Origin: Burkholderiales bacterium
Lineage (GTDB): Bacteria > Pseudomonadota > Gammaproteobacteria > Burkholderiales > Casimicrobiaceae
NCBI GenBank assembly: GCA_015075645.1
Contig: JABTUF010000006.1
Span: 186,001-250,000, forward strand
DNA length: 64,000 nt
Reading direction: 5' to 3'
Every line of letters begins with the position of its first letter. Within the stretch, counting starts at the first letter, position 1. The notes under the pieces are model-generated. The model searched no databases and was not told where the DNA came from. It saw only the letters and a list, made by a program, of their open reading frames with translations. The translations under genes and the position numbers were made by a program. Positions 56,331 to 64,000 of this stretch are shown piece by piece.

Positions 56331-57389
56331 ATGGGCCGCCGCGACTGGCTCGCGCGCGCCGCGGCCATCGCGGCGGCGCTCGCGTGGCCGGCGGCGGCAC
56401 GCGCGGAGCCCTCGCGCGAAGTAACCGACGCGGCCGGCCGCAAGGTCCGCGTGCCCGCGCGCGCAGCGCGCGTGTTCGCATCCGGGCCGCCGGCATCGAT
56501 CCTCGTCTTCGCGGTCGCGCCCGACGCGCTCCTCGGGTGGACCACGCCGTTTCGCCCGTCCGAGCGTCCGTTCGTTCCGCCCAGGTACGCCGATCTGCCG
56601 GTGACCGGCCGGCTGACCGGCCGCGGCAACACCGCGAACGTCGAACTCGTGATCGCGTCACGGCCCGACGTGATCGTCGACTACGGCGCGGTCAACGACA
56701 CCTTCGCCTCGCTCGCCGACCGCGTGCAGCAGCAGACCGGCATTCCGTACCTGCTCCTCGACGGCGCCTTCGACCGGATCGGGGACGCGCTCACCGCGAT
56801 CGGCGAACTCACCGGCGAAGAGTCGCGCGCCGCCGCGCTCGCGAACGACGCCCGCGACACCGTGGACGACGTCACGCGACGCGTGGCGTCGATCCCCGCA
56901 TCGAAACGCCCGCGGCTCTACTACGGCCGCGGTCCCCGGGGGCTGGACACCGGCCTCGCCGGATCGATCAACATGGAGGTGATCGACCGCCTGGGCGCGA
57001 TCAACGTCGCCGCCTCGCTCGGTCGCGGCGGGCTCGTCGCCGTGTCGCTCGAACAGGTGCTCTTGTGGAACCCGGAGGTGATCGTCACGACCGACCCGGT
57101 GTTCTTCGCCTCGGTCCGGCGCGACCCGCTGTGGCTGCAGGTGGACGCGGTGAAGTCGCGGCGCGTCCACCTCGCGCCGGCCGAGCCTTTCGGCTGGATC
57201 GATTTCCCGCCGTCGGTCAACCGGCTGGTCGGCCTGCGCTGGCTCGGGCGCATCCTGTATCCCGACGCGTTCCCCGACGATCTCCGCGCCCGGGTGCGCG
57301 ACGACTACACGCGGTTCTACCACCAGACGCCCACACAAGCGCAACTCGATCGGCTGATCGCGACCGCGGAACGCGCGCCACCGGGCTGA
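56331..57389 (+). CDS. MolA-like periplasmic binding protein (class III/FecB type)
   Basis: 352-residue cluster A-II binding protein. The N-terminus MGRRDWLARAAAIAAALAWPAAARA looks like a twin-arginine or Sec signal. The body shows REVTDAAGRKVRVP, VELVIASRPDVIVDYGAVND, GSINMEVIDRLGAINVAASLG and EQVLLWNPEVIVTTDPVFFASVRRDPLWLQVDAVKSRRVHLAP. Most relatives bind siderophores or B12, but H. influenzae MolA binds molybdate/tungstate. Being directly downstream of a molbindin and the Tup set makes an oxyanion role likely; a metallophore role is not excluded. Confidence 0.82.
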   Translation: MGRRDWLARAAAIAAALAWPAAARAEPSREVTDAAGRKVRVPARAARVFASGPPASILVFAVAPDALLGWTTPFRPSERPFVPPRYADLPVTGRLTGRGNTANVELVIASRPDVIVDYGAVNDTFASLADRVQQQTGIPYLLLDGAFDRIGDALTAIGELTGEESRAAALANDARDTVDDVTRRVASIPASKRPRLYYGRGPRGLDTGLAGSINMEVIDRLGAINVAASLGRGGLVAVSLEQVLLWNPEVIVTTDPVFFASVRRDPLWLQVDAVKSRRVHLAPAEPFGWIDFPPSVNRLVGLRWLGRILYPDAFPDDLRARVRDDYTRFYHQTPTQAQLDRLIATAERAPPG

Positions 57390-57450
57390 CCGCACCGCGC
57401 GAGGACGACGTCGGCCGCAGTCGCGCGGGTATCATCGGACCCGGCCCGCG

Positions 57451-58530
57451 ATGAACACGATGACGTCCGAACGCGCCGACGGACCGCGCCACGCGTCCAC
57501 GATGACCGGCGCGTCGACCGTCGCGCGCATGTGGATCGCGGCCGGACTGTCGTTCGTCGCGCTCCTCGCCGTCGTCGCGCTGGCGTTCGCGGTCGGCCGC
57601 TACCCGGTGGCGCCCGGCGACCTCGCCGCGCTGGCCTGGTCGAAGGTCACTGGAACCCCCTCCAGCGTCTCGGCGACCATCGAGACGATCGTCTGGAGCG
57701 TGCGCGGTCCGCGCATCGGCGCCGCGGTCGCGATCGGCGCCGCGCTCGCGGCGGCCGGCGCCGCGTACCAGTGCCTGTTCCGCAATCCGCTGGTGTCGCC
57801 CGACATCCTCGGCGTGTCGGGCGGCGCGGCGGTCGGCGCGGTGCTCGGCATCTTCCTCGCGCTGCCGGTGATCGCGATCCAGGGTCTCGCGTTCGCGTTC
57901 GGCCTGGTCGCGGTCGCGCTCGTCTACGTGATCGCCTCCGCGGTGCGCGGACACGATCCGCTGCTCGTGCTCGTCCTCGCGGGCGTGCTCGTCGGCGCGC
58001 TGCTCGGCGCGTGCGTCGCGCTGCTCAAGGTGCTCGCCGACCCGTACAACCAGTTGCCGGCGATCACGTTCTGGCTCCTCGGCAGCCTCGCCGGCGCCGC
58101 TCCCTCGGATCTCGCGACCGCACTCCCGGCGATCGCGATCGGCCTCGTGCCGCTGTGGCTCATGCGCTGGCGCGTCAACCTGCTCTCGCAGGGCGACGAG
58201 GAGGCGCGCGCCCTGGGCGTCGAGACCACGCGCGTGCGTCTCGCGGTCATCGCGTCGGCGACGCTGATGACCGCGGCCGCGGTGTCGATCTCCGGCATCA
58301 TCGGCTGGATCGGGCTCGTCGTGCCGCACTTCGCTCGTCTCGCCGTCGGCCCCGATTTCGGCCGGCTGCTGCCGGTGTCCGCGGTGATGGGCGCGGCGTT
58401 CCTGCTCGCGGTCGACACGCTCGCGCGCAGCACCGCGCGCATCGAGATTCCGCTGGGCGTGCTCACGGCGTTCGTCGGCACGCCGCTCTTCCTGTGGCTG
58501 CTCGTGCGCGCGAAGCGGAGCTGGCAGTGA
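57451..58530 (+). CDS. MolB-like FecCD-family permease
   Basis: 359 residues, about ten hydrophobic helices. FecCD signatures: VRGPRIGAAVAIGAALAAAGAAYQCLFRNPLVSPDILGVSGGAAVGAVLG, LPAITFWLLGSLAGA, and GIIGWIGLVVPHFARLAVGPDFGRLLP. The short N-terminal stretch before the first helix (MNTMTSERADGP) may contain an alternative start. The stop overlaps the ATPase start (GTGA). Confidence 0.9.
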   Translation: MNTMTSERADGPRHASTMTGASTVARMWIAAGLSFVALLAVVALAFAVGRYPVAPGDLAALAWSKVTGTPSSVSATIETIVWSVRGPRIGAAVAIGAALAAAGAAYQCLFRNPLVSPDILGVSGGAAVGAVLGIFLALPVIAIQGLAFAFGLVAVALVYVIASAVRGHDPLLVLVLAGVLVGALLGACVALLKVLADPYNQLPAITFWLLGSLAGAAPSDLATALPAIAIGLVPLWLMRWRVNLLSQGDEEARALGVETTRVRLAVIASATLMTAAAVSISGIIGWIGLVVPHFARLAVGPDFGRLLPVSAVMGAAFLLAVDTLARSTARIEIPLGVLTAFVGTPLFLWLLVRAKRSWQ

Positions 58531-59330
58531 GCGCGCGACTCGAGGCGGTGGACCTGAGATTCGGCTACCCCGGCCACCCGGTCGGCCGCGACGTCTCGCT
58601 GTCCTTCACCTCGGGCGAGATCGTCTGCCTGCTCGGGCCCAACGGCGGCGGCAAGTCGACGCTGTTCCGCACGCTGCTGGGCCTCCTGCCCGCGCAGGGC
58701 GGCGAAGTGCGCCTCGACGGCGAGCCGCTCGCCGGCCTCGCGCGCGCGGCGATCGCGAGGCGCGTGTCGTACGTGCCGCAGGCGCATGCGGGCACGTTTC
58801 CGTTCAGCGTGCAGGACGTCGTGCTGATGGGCCGCACCGCGCATCTGCCGCCGTTCGCCTCGCCCGGCAGGCGCGACGTGGCGATCGCGCAAGCGAGCCT
58901 CGAGCGGGTCGGCCTCGCGCGTCTCGCGGACCAGGTCTACACGCGCATCTCGGGCGGCGAGCGCCAGCTCGCGCTCATCGCGCGCGCGCTCGCGCAGGAA
59001 GCCCCGCTCATGGTGATGGACGAGCCCACCGCGAGCCTCGACTTCGGCAACCAGGTCCGCGTGCTGGACGAGGTGCGCGCGCTCGCGCGCTCGGGCATCG
59101 GCGTCGTGATGGCGACGCACGACCCCGACCAGGCGTTCCTGTGCGCCGACCGCGTCGCGTTGCTGCACGACGGGCGCCTCGTCGCGGACGCCCCGCCGCG
59201 CGAGGCGATCACGCCCGCGACGCTCGCGCAGGTGTACGGCGTCGACGCCGACGTGGTCGACGTCACGCTCGCCGGCGGCGAGACGCGCCGTCTCTGCGTC
59301 CCGCGGGCCCGCGTCGTGCGACCGAACTGA
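58527..59330 (+). CDS. MolC-like ABC transporter ATP-binding protein
   Basis: 267-residue FepC/BtuD-type ATPase from GTG 58527. Walker A: CLLGPNGGGKSTLFRTLLGLL; Q-loop YVPQAHAGTFPFSVQDVVLMGR; signature ISGGERQLALIARAL; Walker B: LMVMDEPTASLDFGNQ; switch histidine VMATHDPDQAF. It powers the MolB-like permease and completes a three-gene importer with the MolA-like protein. Confidence 0.92.
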   Translation: MSARLEAVDLRFGYPGHPVGRDVSLSFTSGEIVCLLGPNGGGKSTLFRTLLGLLPAQGGEVRLDGEPLAGLARAAIARRVSYVPQAHAGTFPFSVQDVVLMGRTAHLPPFASPGRRDVAIAQASLERVGLARLADQVYTRISGGERQLALIARALAQEAPLMVMDEPTASLDFGNQVRVLDEVRALARSGIGVVMATHDPDQAFLCADRVALLHDGRLVADAPPREAITPATLAQVYGVDADVVDVTLAGGETRRLCVPRARVVRPN

Positions 59331-59345
59331 CGCCCGGCGCGGCAG

Positions 59346-60038
59346 CTACCAGCGCGGATTGATGCGGAAGGTCGCCGAACAGCCCTGATCGACCCAGATG
59401 CCGGTGCGCGTCGTGCCCCAGGTGCGGCCGCGAATGCAGGGAGACTGCGAGATCTGCGTGACGAGTTGCGCGCCGGTGATGGGGCCCGTGTCGCACACGT
59501 TGTAGCGGAACGAGCGGCTCGAGCAGGTCACGAGTCCCGGGCGCACCGGCGGCGCGGGCGTGAAATCGGTCCGCACGCGGAACTCGCCGGCGCAGCCGTC
59601 GTTCACCCAGACACCGTCGGCGCGCCAGCCCCAGGTGCGCCCCAGGATGCACGCCGCGTTCGACGTCTGCCGGATCAGTTGCACGTCGAACACGCGCTGC
59701 GGCACCGCGCAGAACTCGTAGCGGAATCCGCGGCTCTCGCAGCGCATCCGGTCGCCACCCGACCACGGCGGCAGCGGCTGGAAGGTCTGCACGCGGAACC
59801 GGCCCGAGCACCCGTTCGAGACCCAGACGCCGTTGTGGTTCCAGCCCCAGGTGCGCCCGCGTATGCACGCGGCCTGCGATTCCTGCCGCACCAGCGTCGC
59901 GTCGATCACCTCGCCGTTGCTGGGGCAGTGCTGGTACTGGAAGTTGCGGCTCTGGCAGCGGATCTCCTGCGCGTTCGCGGAGGCGGCGAATCCCAGGGCC
60001 AGCAGCAGGACGGCGAAGGCGTGGCGGACGAGGCGCAT
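59346..60038 (-). CDS. Secreted DUF3011 repeat protein
   Basis: 230 residues from ATG 60038 with a signal peptide (RLVRHAFAVLLLALGFAASANAQ). Three tandem repeats of about 65-70 residues, each with a Cys-containing core such as CQSRNFQYQHC and the highly conserved block CIRGRTWGWNHNGVWVSNGC. Six or so cysteines are placed for disulfides. DUF3011 proteins are exported and of unknown function. Convergent with the MolC-like gene. Confidence 0.85.
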   Translation of the reverse strand: MRLVRHAFAVLLLALGFAASANAQEIRCQSRNFQYQHCPSNGEVIDATLVRQESQAACIRGRTWGWNHNGVWVSNGCSGRFRVQTFQPLPPWSGGDRMRCESRGFRYEFCAVPQRVFDVQLIRQTSNAACILGRTWGWRADGVWVNDGCAGEFRVRTDFTPAPPVRPGLVTCSSRSFRYNVCDTGPITGAQLVTQISQSPCIRGRTWGTTRTGIWVDQGCSATFRINPRW

Positions 60039-60134
60039 CGGCGGTTCTCCGGTTCGATCGAACGAGATCGTAACCGCTCGCGCGCCCGCAGCCAATCGAT
60101 GGCGGTGCCGACACCCGCCCGGGGCGATCGCGAC

Positions 60135-61037
60135 CTACTCGTTCGCGATGCCGTGCGGGACGTGGCCCGCGGGCACGTGGCGCGATGCCGAGTCGACGTG
60201 GCGGGTCTGGTCGTCGAAGTAGAAATCGGGCTCGAACTCGCGCAGGAACGCGCCCTTGTCGAGGCCGCCGAGGAACAGCGCCTCGTCGACCGAGATGTGC
60301 CAGTCCATCAGCGTGCGGATGGCGCGCTCGTGCGCGGGTGCGCTGCGCGCGGTGACGAGCGCGGTGCGCAGCCGCATCGGCACCTTGTCGGCCGCGTCGG
60401 CGCGCTGCAGCCGGTGCAACGCCTCGAGCAGCGGCTTGAACGGGCCGGGCGGCAGCGGCCGCGCGGCGTGATCGGATTCGTGCGACTGGAACGCGGCGAG
60501 TCCCTGCGACTGGTAGACGCGCTCGGCTTCGTCGGCGAAGAGCACCGCATCGCCGTCGAAGGCGATGCGCACCTCGTCGGGATGCGAGTCGGATGCCGCC
60601 GAGCGCGTGTAGACGCGGGCGGCGGGATAGCCCGCGTCGAGCGCCGCCTTCACGTCGTCGCTGTTGGCGGACAGGAAGAGGTTCGCGTTCAACGGCCGCA
60701 GGTAGCCGTAGGGCGCGCGGCCGCGCGTGAACACGCCGCGCTCGATCGCGAGGCCCGAGCCGCGCACCGACCGGAACACGCGCAGGCCCGAGACCGGGTC
60801 GTTGCGCGACAGGATCACCACCTCGACGCGGCGCACGCCGTCGGCGTTGAAACCGAGGAGCTTCCGCACCAGCGGGAACGCCACGCCCGGCTTCGCCGCT
60901 TCCTGCAGCCGGTCGAGCTGGAGCTTCATGTACTCGCGGTCGTTCGCGGTCTCGAAGACGCGGTTCTCCTCCTCGAAGTCGAACAGCGCGCGCGAACTGA
61001 TCGCGACGACGAGCTGGGCAGCGGGCGCGGACGCCAT
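60135..61037 (-). CDS. 5'-nucleotidase (cytosolic, Pfam 5-nucleotidase family)
   Basis: 300-residue protein from ATG 61037, resembling the bacterial branch of cytosolic 5'-nucleotidase I. The N-terminal LVVAISSRALFDFEEENRVFETAND replaces the usual HAD DxDxT nucleophile region. Further stretches: VEVVILSRNDPVSGLRVFRSVRGSGL, FLSANSDDVKAALDAGYPAARVYT, RIAFDGDAVLFADEAERVYQ, and TLMDWHISVDEALFLGGLDKGAFLREFEPDFYFDDQ. Catalytic Asp is likely in AFDGDAVLF. Probably hydrolyses nucleoside monophosphates. Divergent from the histidine kinase gene with a 97-bp gap. Confidence 0.85.
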   Translation of the reverse strand: MASAPAAQLVVAISSRALFDFEEENRVFETANDREYMKLQLDRLQEAAKPGVAFPLVRKLLGFNADGVRRVEVVILSRNDPVSGLRVFRSVRGSGLAIERGVFTRGRAPYGYLRPLNANLFLSANSDDVKAALDAGYPAARVYTRSAASDSHPDEVRIAFDGDAVLFADEAERVYQSQGLAAFQSHESDHAARPLPPGPFKPLLEALHRLQRADAADKVPMRLRTALVTARSAPAHERAIRTLMDWHISVDEALFLGGLDKGAFLREFEPDFYFDDQTRHVDSASRHVPAGHVPHGIANE

Positions 61038-61122
61038 GCGGCCAGTATACGGCGCCTCGCGAGCGTGCCCGGCGGTCGGCGCCCACGCCCGGGCCGCCGC
61101 GGGCATCGCGACCGCACTGCGC

Positions 61123-61128
61123 GATAAT
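61123..61128 (+). promoter_or_regulatory. -10-like hexamer 6 bp before the histidine kinase
   Basis: GATAAT ends six bases before the kinase ATG at 61135, the same spacing as before proA, the DUF924 gene and the cyclo-ligase gene. Confidence 0.4.
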
Positions 61129-61134
61129 GCCCCG

Positions 61135-62586
61135 ATGACGCGCGCCCATGCGCCGATCCCCGCGCCCGTCGAGGCCGCGGCCGCGATTCCCGCGGCCACC
61201 GCGCCCCCGGGCCTCTCTCCTGCCGTCGCGATCGCCGTCGCGACCGCGATGGTCGTCGCCATCTCGGTCATCGACATCGTGACCGGATTCGAGGTCCGGA
61301 TCGGCGTCCTCTACCTCGCACCGGTCTCGCTCGTCACCTGGGGCGCGGGCCGTGGGTGGGGCTTCGCGCTGGCGCTCGCCTCGACGGCCGCCTGGACGGC
61401 CAGCGCGGTCGTCCTGCCGGGTTTCGCGCACCGCGGCCTCGCCCTCTGGGACGGCGTGGTGCTGGGCGCGACGCTCGTGCTGTTCGTCGAACTGCAGAGC
61501 CGCCTCGCGCGCGCGCTCGAGCACTCCGACGAGCGCTTCCTGCGCGTGCTTGAGGGCATCGATGCCGCCGTCTACGTGATCGACAACGCCGGCGCGATGC
61601 GTTACGCGAACCGGCAGCTCTCGCGCCTCGTGGGCGAAGCCGCGACGCCGACCGTCGAGACGATCGCCGCGCACTTCACCGTGCAGGGCGAGCGGTCGGG
61701 CGGCGCAGCGCGCCCGGCCGACTGGGACGACGGCACCGAGCTCGCGAACCGGTCCGGCGATCGCCGATACGTGGTGCAGGCCCGCGACATTCCCTGGGTC
61801 GACCGCCGGCGCGCGCGCCTGATGGTGCTGACCGACGTCACCGCGCGGCATGTCGCGCAGGAGCTGCAGCGCAATCATCAGGAGGCCATGCATCGGACCG
61901 CCCGCGTCGTCGCGCTGACGGAGGCGGCATCGGGCGTCGCCCACGAACTGAACCAGCCGCTCGAGGCGATCGTCGGCTACAACGCCGCGTGCATCCGCTT
62001 GATCGAGCAGGGAGGCGACTTGGCGCAGGTGCGCCAGGCGATGGAGAAATGCCGCGCGCAGGCGGTGCGGGCCGGCGGCATCCTGAGGCAGTTGCGCGAG
62101 CTCACGCGCCGGCGCACGCCCGAATTCGCGGCCTGCAACCTGAACACCAAGGTCCGAAACGCGCTCGCCTGGCTCGAGCACGAACTCGAGCGCGCGCACG
62201 TCGTCGTCGAACTCGACCTCGCGCCCGACCTGCCCGAAGTGCAGGCCGACCGCATCCTGGTCGAACAGGTCGTGGTGAACCTCGTGCAGAATGCGGTCGA
62301 TGCGATGCGCGATCTGCCCGTGACGTACCGGCGACTGACGATCCGCACGGCGACGGAAGCCGGCGGCACGCCGTGCGTACGCGTTACCGACCGCGGACCC
62401 GGCATTCCCGCCGAGGTCGAAGACCGGCTCTACACGTCGTTCTTCACGACGAAGAAGGGCGGACTCGGCCTCGGGCTGTCGATCTGCAGATCGATCGTCG
62501 AGATGCACGGCGGGCACATCGGGCACGGCCCGGGCGAACACGGCGGCGCATCGTTCCACTTCACCATCCCCGCGGGAGGCCGATGA
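61135..62586 (+). CDS. Membrane sensor histidine kinase
   Basis: 483 residues from ATG 61135. Three to four N-terminal membrane helices (about 25-120) are followed by a PAS-like region (DERFLRVLEGIDAAVYVIDNAGAMRYANRQLSRLVG). The kinase core has the H-box SGVAHELNQPLEAIVGY, N-box LVQNAVDAM, G1 TDRGPGIP, F-box SFFTTKKGGLGLGLSICRSIVE. It resembles FixL/DctB-type kinases that drive FixJ-like regulators. The following gene encodes the cognate regulator (ATGA overlap). Signal unknown. Confidence 0.9.
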   Translation: MTRAHAPIPAPVEAAAAIPAATAPPGLSPAVAIAVATAMVVAISVIDIVTGFEVRIGVLYLAPVSLVTWGAGRGWGFALALASTAAWTASAVVLPGFAHRGLALWDGVVLGATLVLFVELQSRLARALEHSDERFLRVLEGIDAAVYVIDNAGAMRYANRQLSRLVGEAATPTVETIAAHFTVQGERSGGAARPADWDDGTELANRSGDRRYVVQARDIPWVDRRRARLMVLTDVTARHVAQELQRNHQEAMHRTARVVALTEAASGVAHELNQPLEAIVGYNAACIRLIEQGGDLAQVRQAMEKCRAQAVRAGGILRQLRELTRRRTPEFAACNLNTKVRNALAWLEHELERAHVVVELDLAPDLPEVQADRILVEQVVVNLVQNAVDAMRDLPVTYRRLTIRTATEAGGTPCVRVTDRGPGIPAEVEDRLYTSFFTTKKGGLGLGLSICRSIVEMHGGHIGHGPGEHGGASFHFTIPAGGR

Positions 62587-63224
62587 GCCGCAATGTCCAA
62601 CCCAGGATCGCGATCGTCGATGACGACGAGGCGGTCCGCGATGCGCTGTCGATGCTGCTGCGCGCGGCCGGCTACGCGGTCGACGTGCACGCGAGCGCCG
62701 ATGCGTTCCTCGCGCGCATGACGGGAACGCAGCTCGCCTGCGCCATCCTCGACGTGAGAATGCCGGGCATGTCCGGCATCGAACTGCAGGAGCGCCTCGC
62801 GGCCCAAGGCTCCGAGCTGCCGGTGGTGTTCCTCACCGGACACGGCGACGTCGCGATGGCGGTGCGCGCGATGAAGCGCGGCGCGTTCGACTTCCTCGAG
62901 AAGCCGGTCGACGACGAGCGGCTCCTCGCGGTGGTCAAGGCCGCCGTCGACTTCGCCGCGCAGCCGAAGCCGATCGCGCTGCCGTCCGGTCCGACACCAC
63001 CCGGACTTGAGTCGCTGTCGCGCCGCGAACGCGAAGTGCTCGACCTCGTGCTCGCCGGCCACCAGACGCGCGCGATCGCCGAGTCGCTGTTCATCACGGT
63101 GAAGACGGTCGAGTTCCACCGCGGCCGTATCCACCAGAAGCTCGGGGTCGCCTCGATGGCCGAGCTCTTCCGGCTGTGTTTCGCCCGGCCGGGCGCGCCC
63201 GCGTCGCCTTCGGATCGAGCCTGA
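62583..63224 (+). CDS. FixJ/NarL-family response regulator
   Basis: 213 residues. The N-terminal receiver has IAIVDDDEAVRDAL, phosphoacceptor Asp in LACAILDVRMPGMSG, VVFLTGHGDVAMAVRAMKRGAFDFLEKP. The C-terminal LuxR-type HTH: LSRREREVLDLVLAGHQTRAIAESLFITVKTVEFHRGRIHQKLGV. Partner of the upstream kinase. Possibly regulates the adjacent transporter. Confidence 0.92.
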   Translation: MSRNVQPRIAIVDDDEAVRDALSMLLRAAGYAVDVHASADAFLARMTGTQLACAILDVRMPGMSGIELQERLAAQGSELPVVFLTGHGDVAMAVRAMKRGAFDFLEKPVDDERLLAVVKAAVDFAAQPKPIALPSGPTPPGLESLSRREREVLDLVLAGHQTRAIAESLFITVKTVEFHRGRIHQKLGVASMAELFRLCFARPGAPASPSDRA

Positions 63225-63565
63225 GGGCGTCCAGGAATTCCAGACGATCATCGGGTGCGCCATTCGACGAGCGCCAGCATTTCCGGGGTTTCCTCCAGTC
63301 GACGCTGCAATCGGGCGGTCGCTACGATCCGTCGAATTTCGAAACGCCGCCGGCCACGAACTCCCGTTCGATTCGGAAAGCGGTCCACCCCGATATTCGT
63401 GCAGTCCGCGCTACTGCCCAGGGGGCAGCAGAACCCCGACGCGCGGCGCACGCCGTCCAGGATGAGCAACAGCGCCAGGCGATGGCCGCCGGCGAAGCTT
63501 GACCGTGCGATCGGTCGAAGACGACTCGCACGAACGGTGCGTCCACTTCAGGGAGGAGGAGCGCG
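63225..63565. other. Intergenic region upstream of the MHS-family transporter
   Basis: 341 bp without a convincing gene. It contains a short hairpin (CTGCCC-AGG-GGGCAG, 63414-63428) without a T-run, so terminator function is doubtful. No clear promoter was recognised. Confidence 0.45.
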
Positions 63566-64000
63566 ATGGCAACGACCGCAAGACCCATGGGCCCGGCGGG
63601 CACCCAACAGTTCAGCAGCGAGGAGAAGCGGGTCATCTTCGCGTCGTCGCTGGGCACGGTGTTCGAGTGGTACGACTTCTACCTGTACGCGGTGCTGGCG
63701 CCGTTCTTCGCGGCGCTGTTCTTCCCGCCGGGCAACGCGACCGCGGCGCTGCTCTCCGCGTTCGCGGCCTACGCCGCGGGCTTCCTGGTCCGTCCGTTCG
63801 GAGCGCTCCTCTTCGGCCGCATCGGCGACCTCGTCGGCCGCAAGTACACGTTCCTCGTCACGATCCTGGTGATGGGCTTCTCGACCTTCGCGGTCGGCCT
63901 GTTGCCGACCTACGCGTCGGTCGGTTGGCTCTCGCCGATCCTGATGGTGAGCCTGCGACTGCTGCAGGGTCTCGCGCTCGGCGGCGAGTACGGCGGCGCG
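63566..64000 (+). CDS. MHS-family MFS transporter, 5' part
   Basis: 145 codons up to the window edge. GGGAGGAGG lies before the ATG. The start KRVIFASSLGTVFEWYDFYLYAVLAPFFAALFFP with AAYAAGFLVRPFGALLFGRIGDLVGRKYTFL and LQGLALGGEYGGA is diagnostic of the metabolite:H+ symporter (MHS) family, which moves dicarboxylates, citrate, proline/betaine or shikimate. The substrate cannot be read from the first third. The adjacent two-component system could regulate it. Confidence 0.93.
   Translation, partial: MATTARPMGPAGTQQFSSEEKRVIFASSLGTVFEWYDFYLYAVLAPFFAALFFPPGNATAALLSAFAAYAAGFLVRPFGALLFGRIGDLVGRKYTFLVTILVMGFSTFAVGLLPTYASVGWLSPILMVSLRLLQGLALGGEYGGA

Noticed and set aside
63248..63469. A 73-codon minus-strand frame before the MHS transporter
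   Set aside because: No recognisable domain, no ribosome-binding site, and codon use typical of non-coding GC-rich DNA.

Overview
The window is a stretch of a strongly G+C-rich proteobacterial chromosome. Several features point to the Betaproteobacteria: a homodimeric-type aceE/aceF pyruvate dehydrogenase operon whose lpd carries its own N-terminal lipoyl domain, the fis-dusB-ubi-pepP cluster, the nadD-rsfS-rlmH-maf-rng cluster, and aroE-mtgA next to tonB and an RNB nuclease. The family cannot be fixed from this sequence alone. No rRNA, tRNA, CRISPR array or insertion sequence was recognised.

Layout. 1-6 kb: fis (cut by the window edge), dusB, a UbiH-type monooxygenase and pepP on the minus strand, then 5-formyl-THF cyclo-ligase and an MFS carrier on the plus strand. 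6-13.6 kb: aceE, aceF, a RidA-like gene, lpd and rpiA, apparently one operon. 13.7-20.6 kb: proA, an MFS carrier on the other strand, a DUF924 protein, nadD, rsfS, rlmH, maf and rng. 20.6-22.5 kb: REP-like palindromes, an esterase and a VOC protein. 22.5-38.4 kb: a defence island, almost all on the minus strand. 38.4-43.4 kb: two QueC-like PP-loop paralogues with a DapA-family aldolase, then an ECF sigma/anti-sigma pair. 43.6-50.3 kb: mgtE, mtgA, aroE, tonB and an RNB nuclease. 50.4-52.8 kb: an aldo/keto reductase and a YbdK-type ligase. 52.8-59.3 kb: a tungstate/molybdate uptake region (TupBCA, a lone ModA-like protein, a molbindin, and a MolABC-like importer). 59.3-64 kb: a DUF3011 repeat protein, a 5'-nucleotidase, a histidine kinase/response regulator pair and the start of an MHS-family transporter.

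The main accessory feature is the island at 23.5-37.8 kb. It encodes a BrxC/PglY-like DUF499 ATPase with an N-terminal Swt1-type HEPN domain, a STAS-like DUF4325 protein, a DUF2442/DUF4160 pair, a DUF1156 DNA methyltransferase, a ParA-AlbA_2 pair, an unknown 178-residue protein and a SNF2-type helicase with a C-terminal DUF3883 domain. It shares part types with BREX and DISARM but has no PglZ, BrxL, DrmA or DrmB, so it is best read as a related but distinct methylation-linked anti-phage system. Small toxin-antitoxin-like genes flank it: an HTH-nucleotidyltransferase with a truncated HEPN partner on one side and a lone ribbon-helix-helix protein on the other.

Two kinds of seven-base repeat recur. 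GTCAGTT-type heptads sit as inverted pairs between pepP and ubi and between aroE and tonB, and supply stop codons. GGGAAGG-type heptads sit in frame inside the interdomain linkers of AceF (twice) and Lpd (once). Four genes have a -10-like hexamer ending exactly six bases before the start codon, which suggests leaderless mRNAs.
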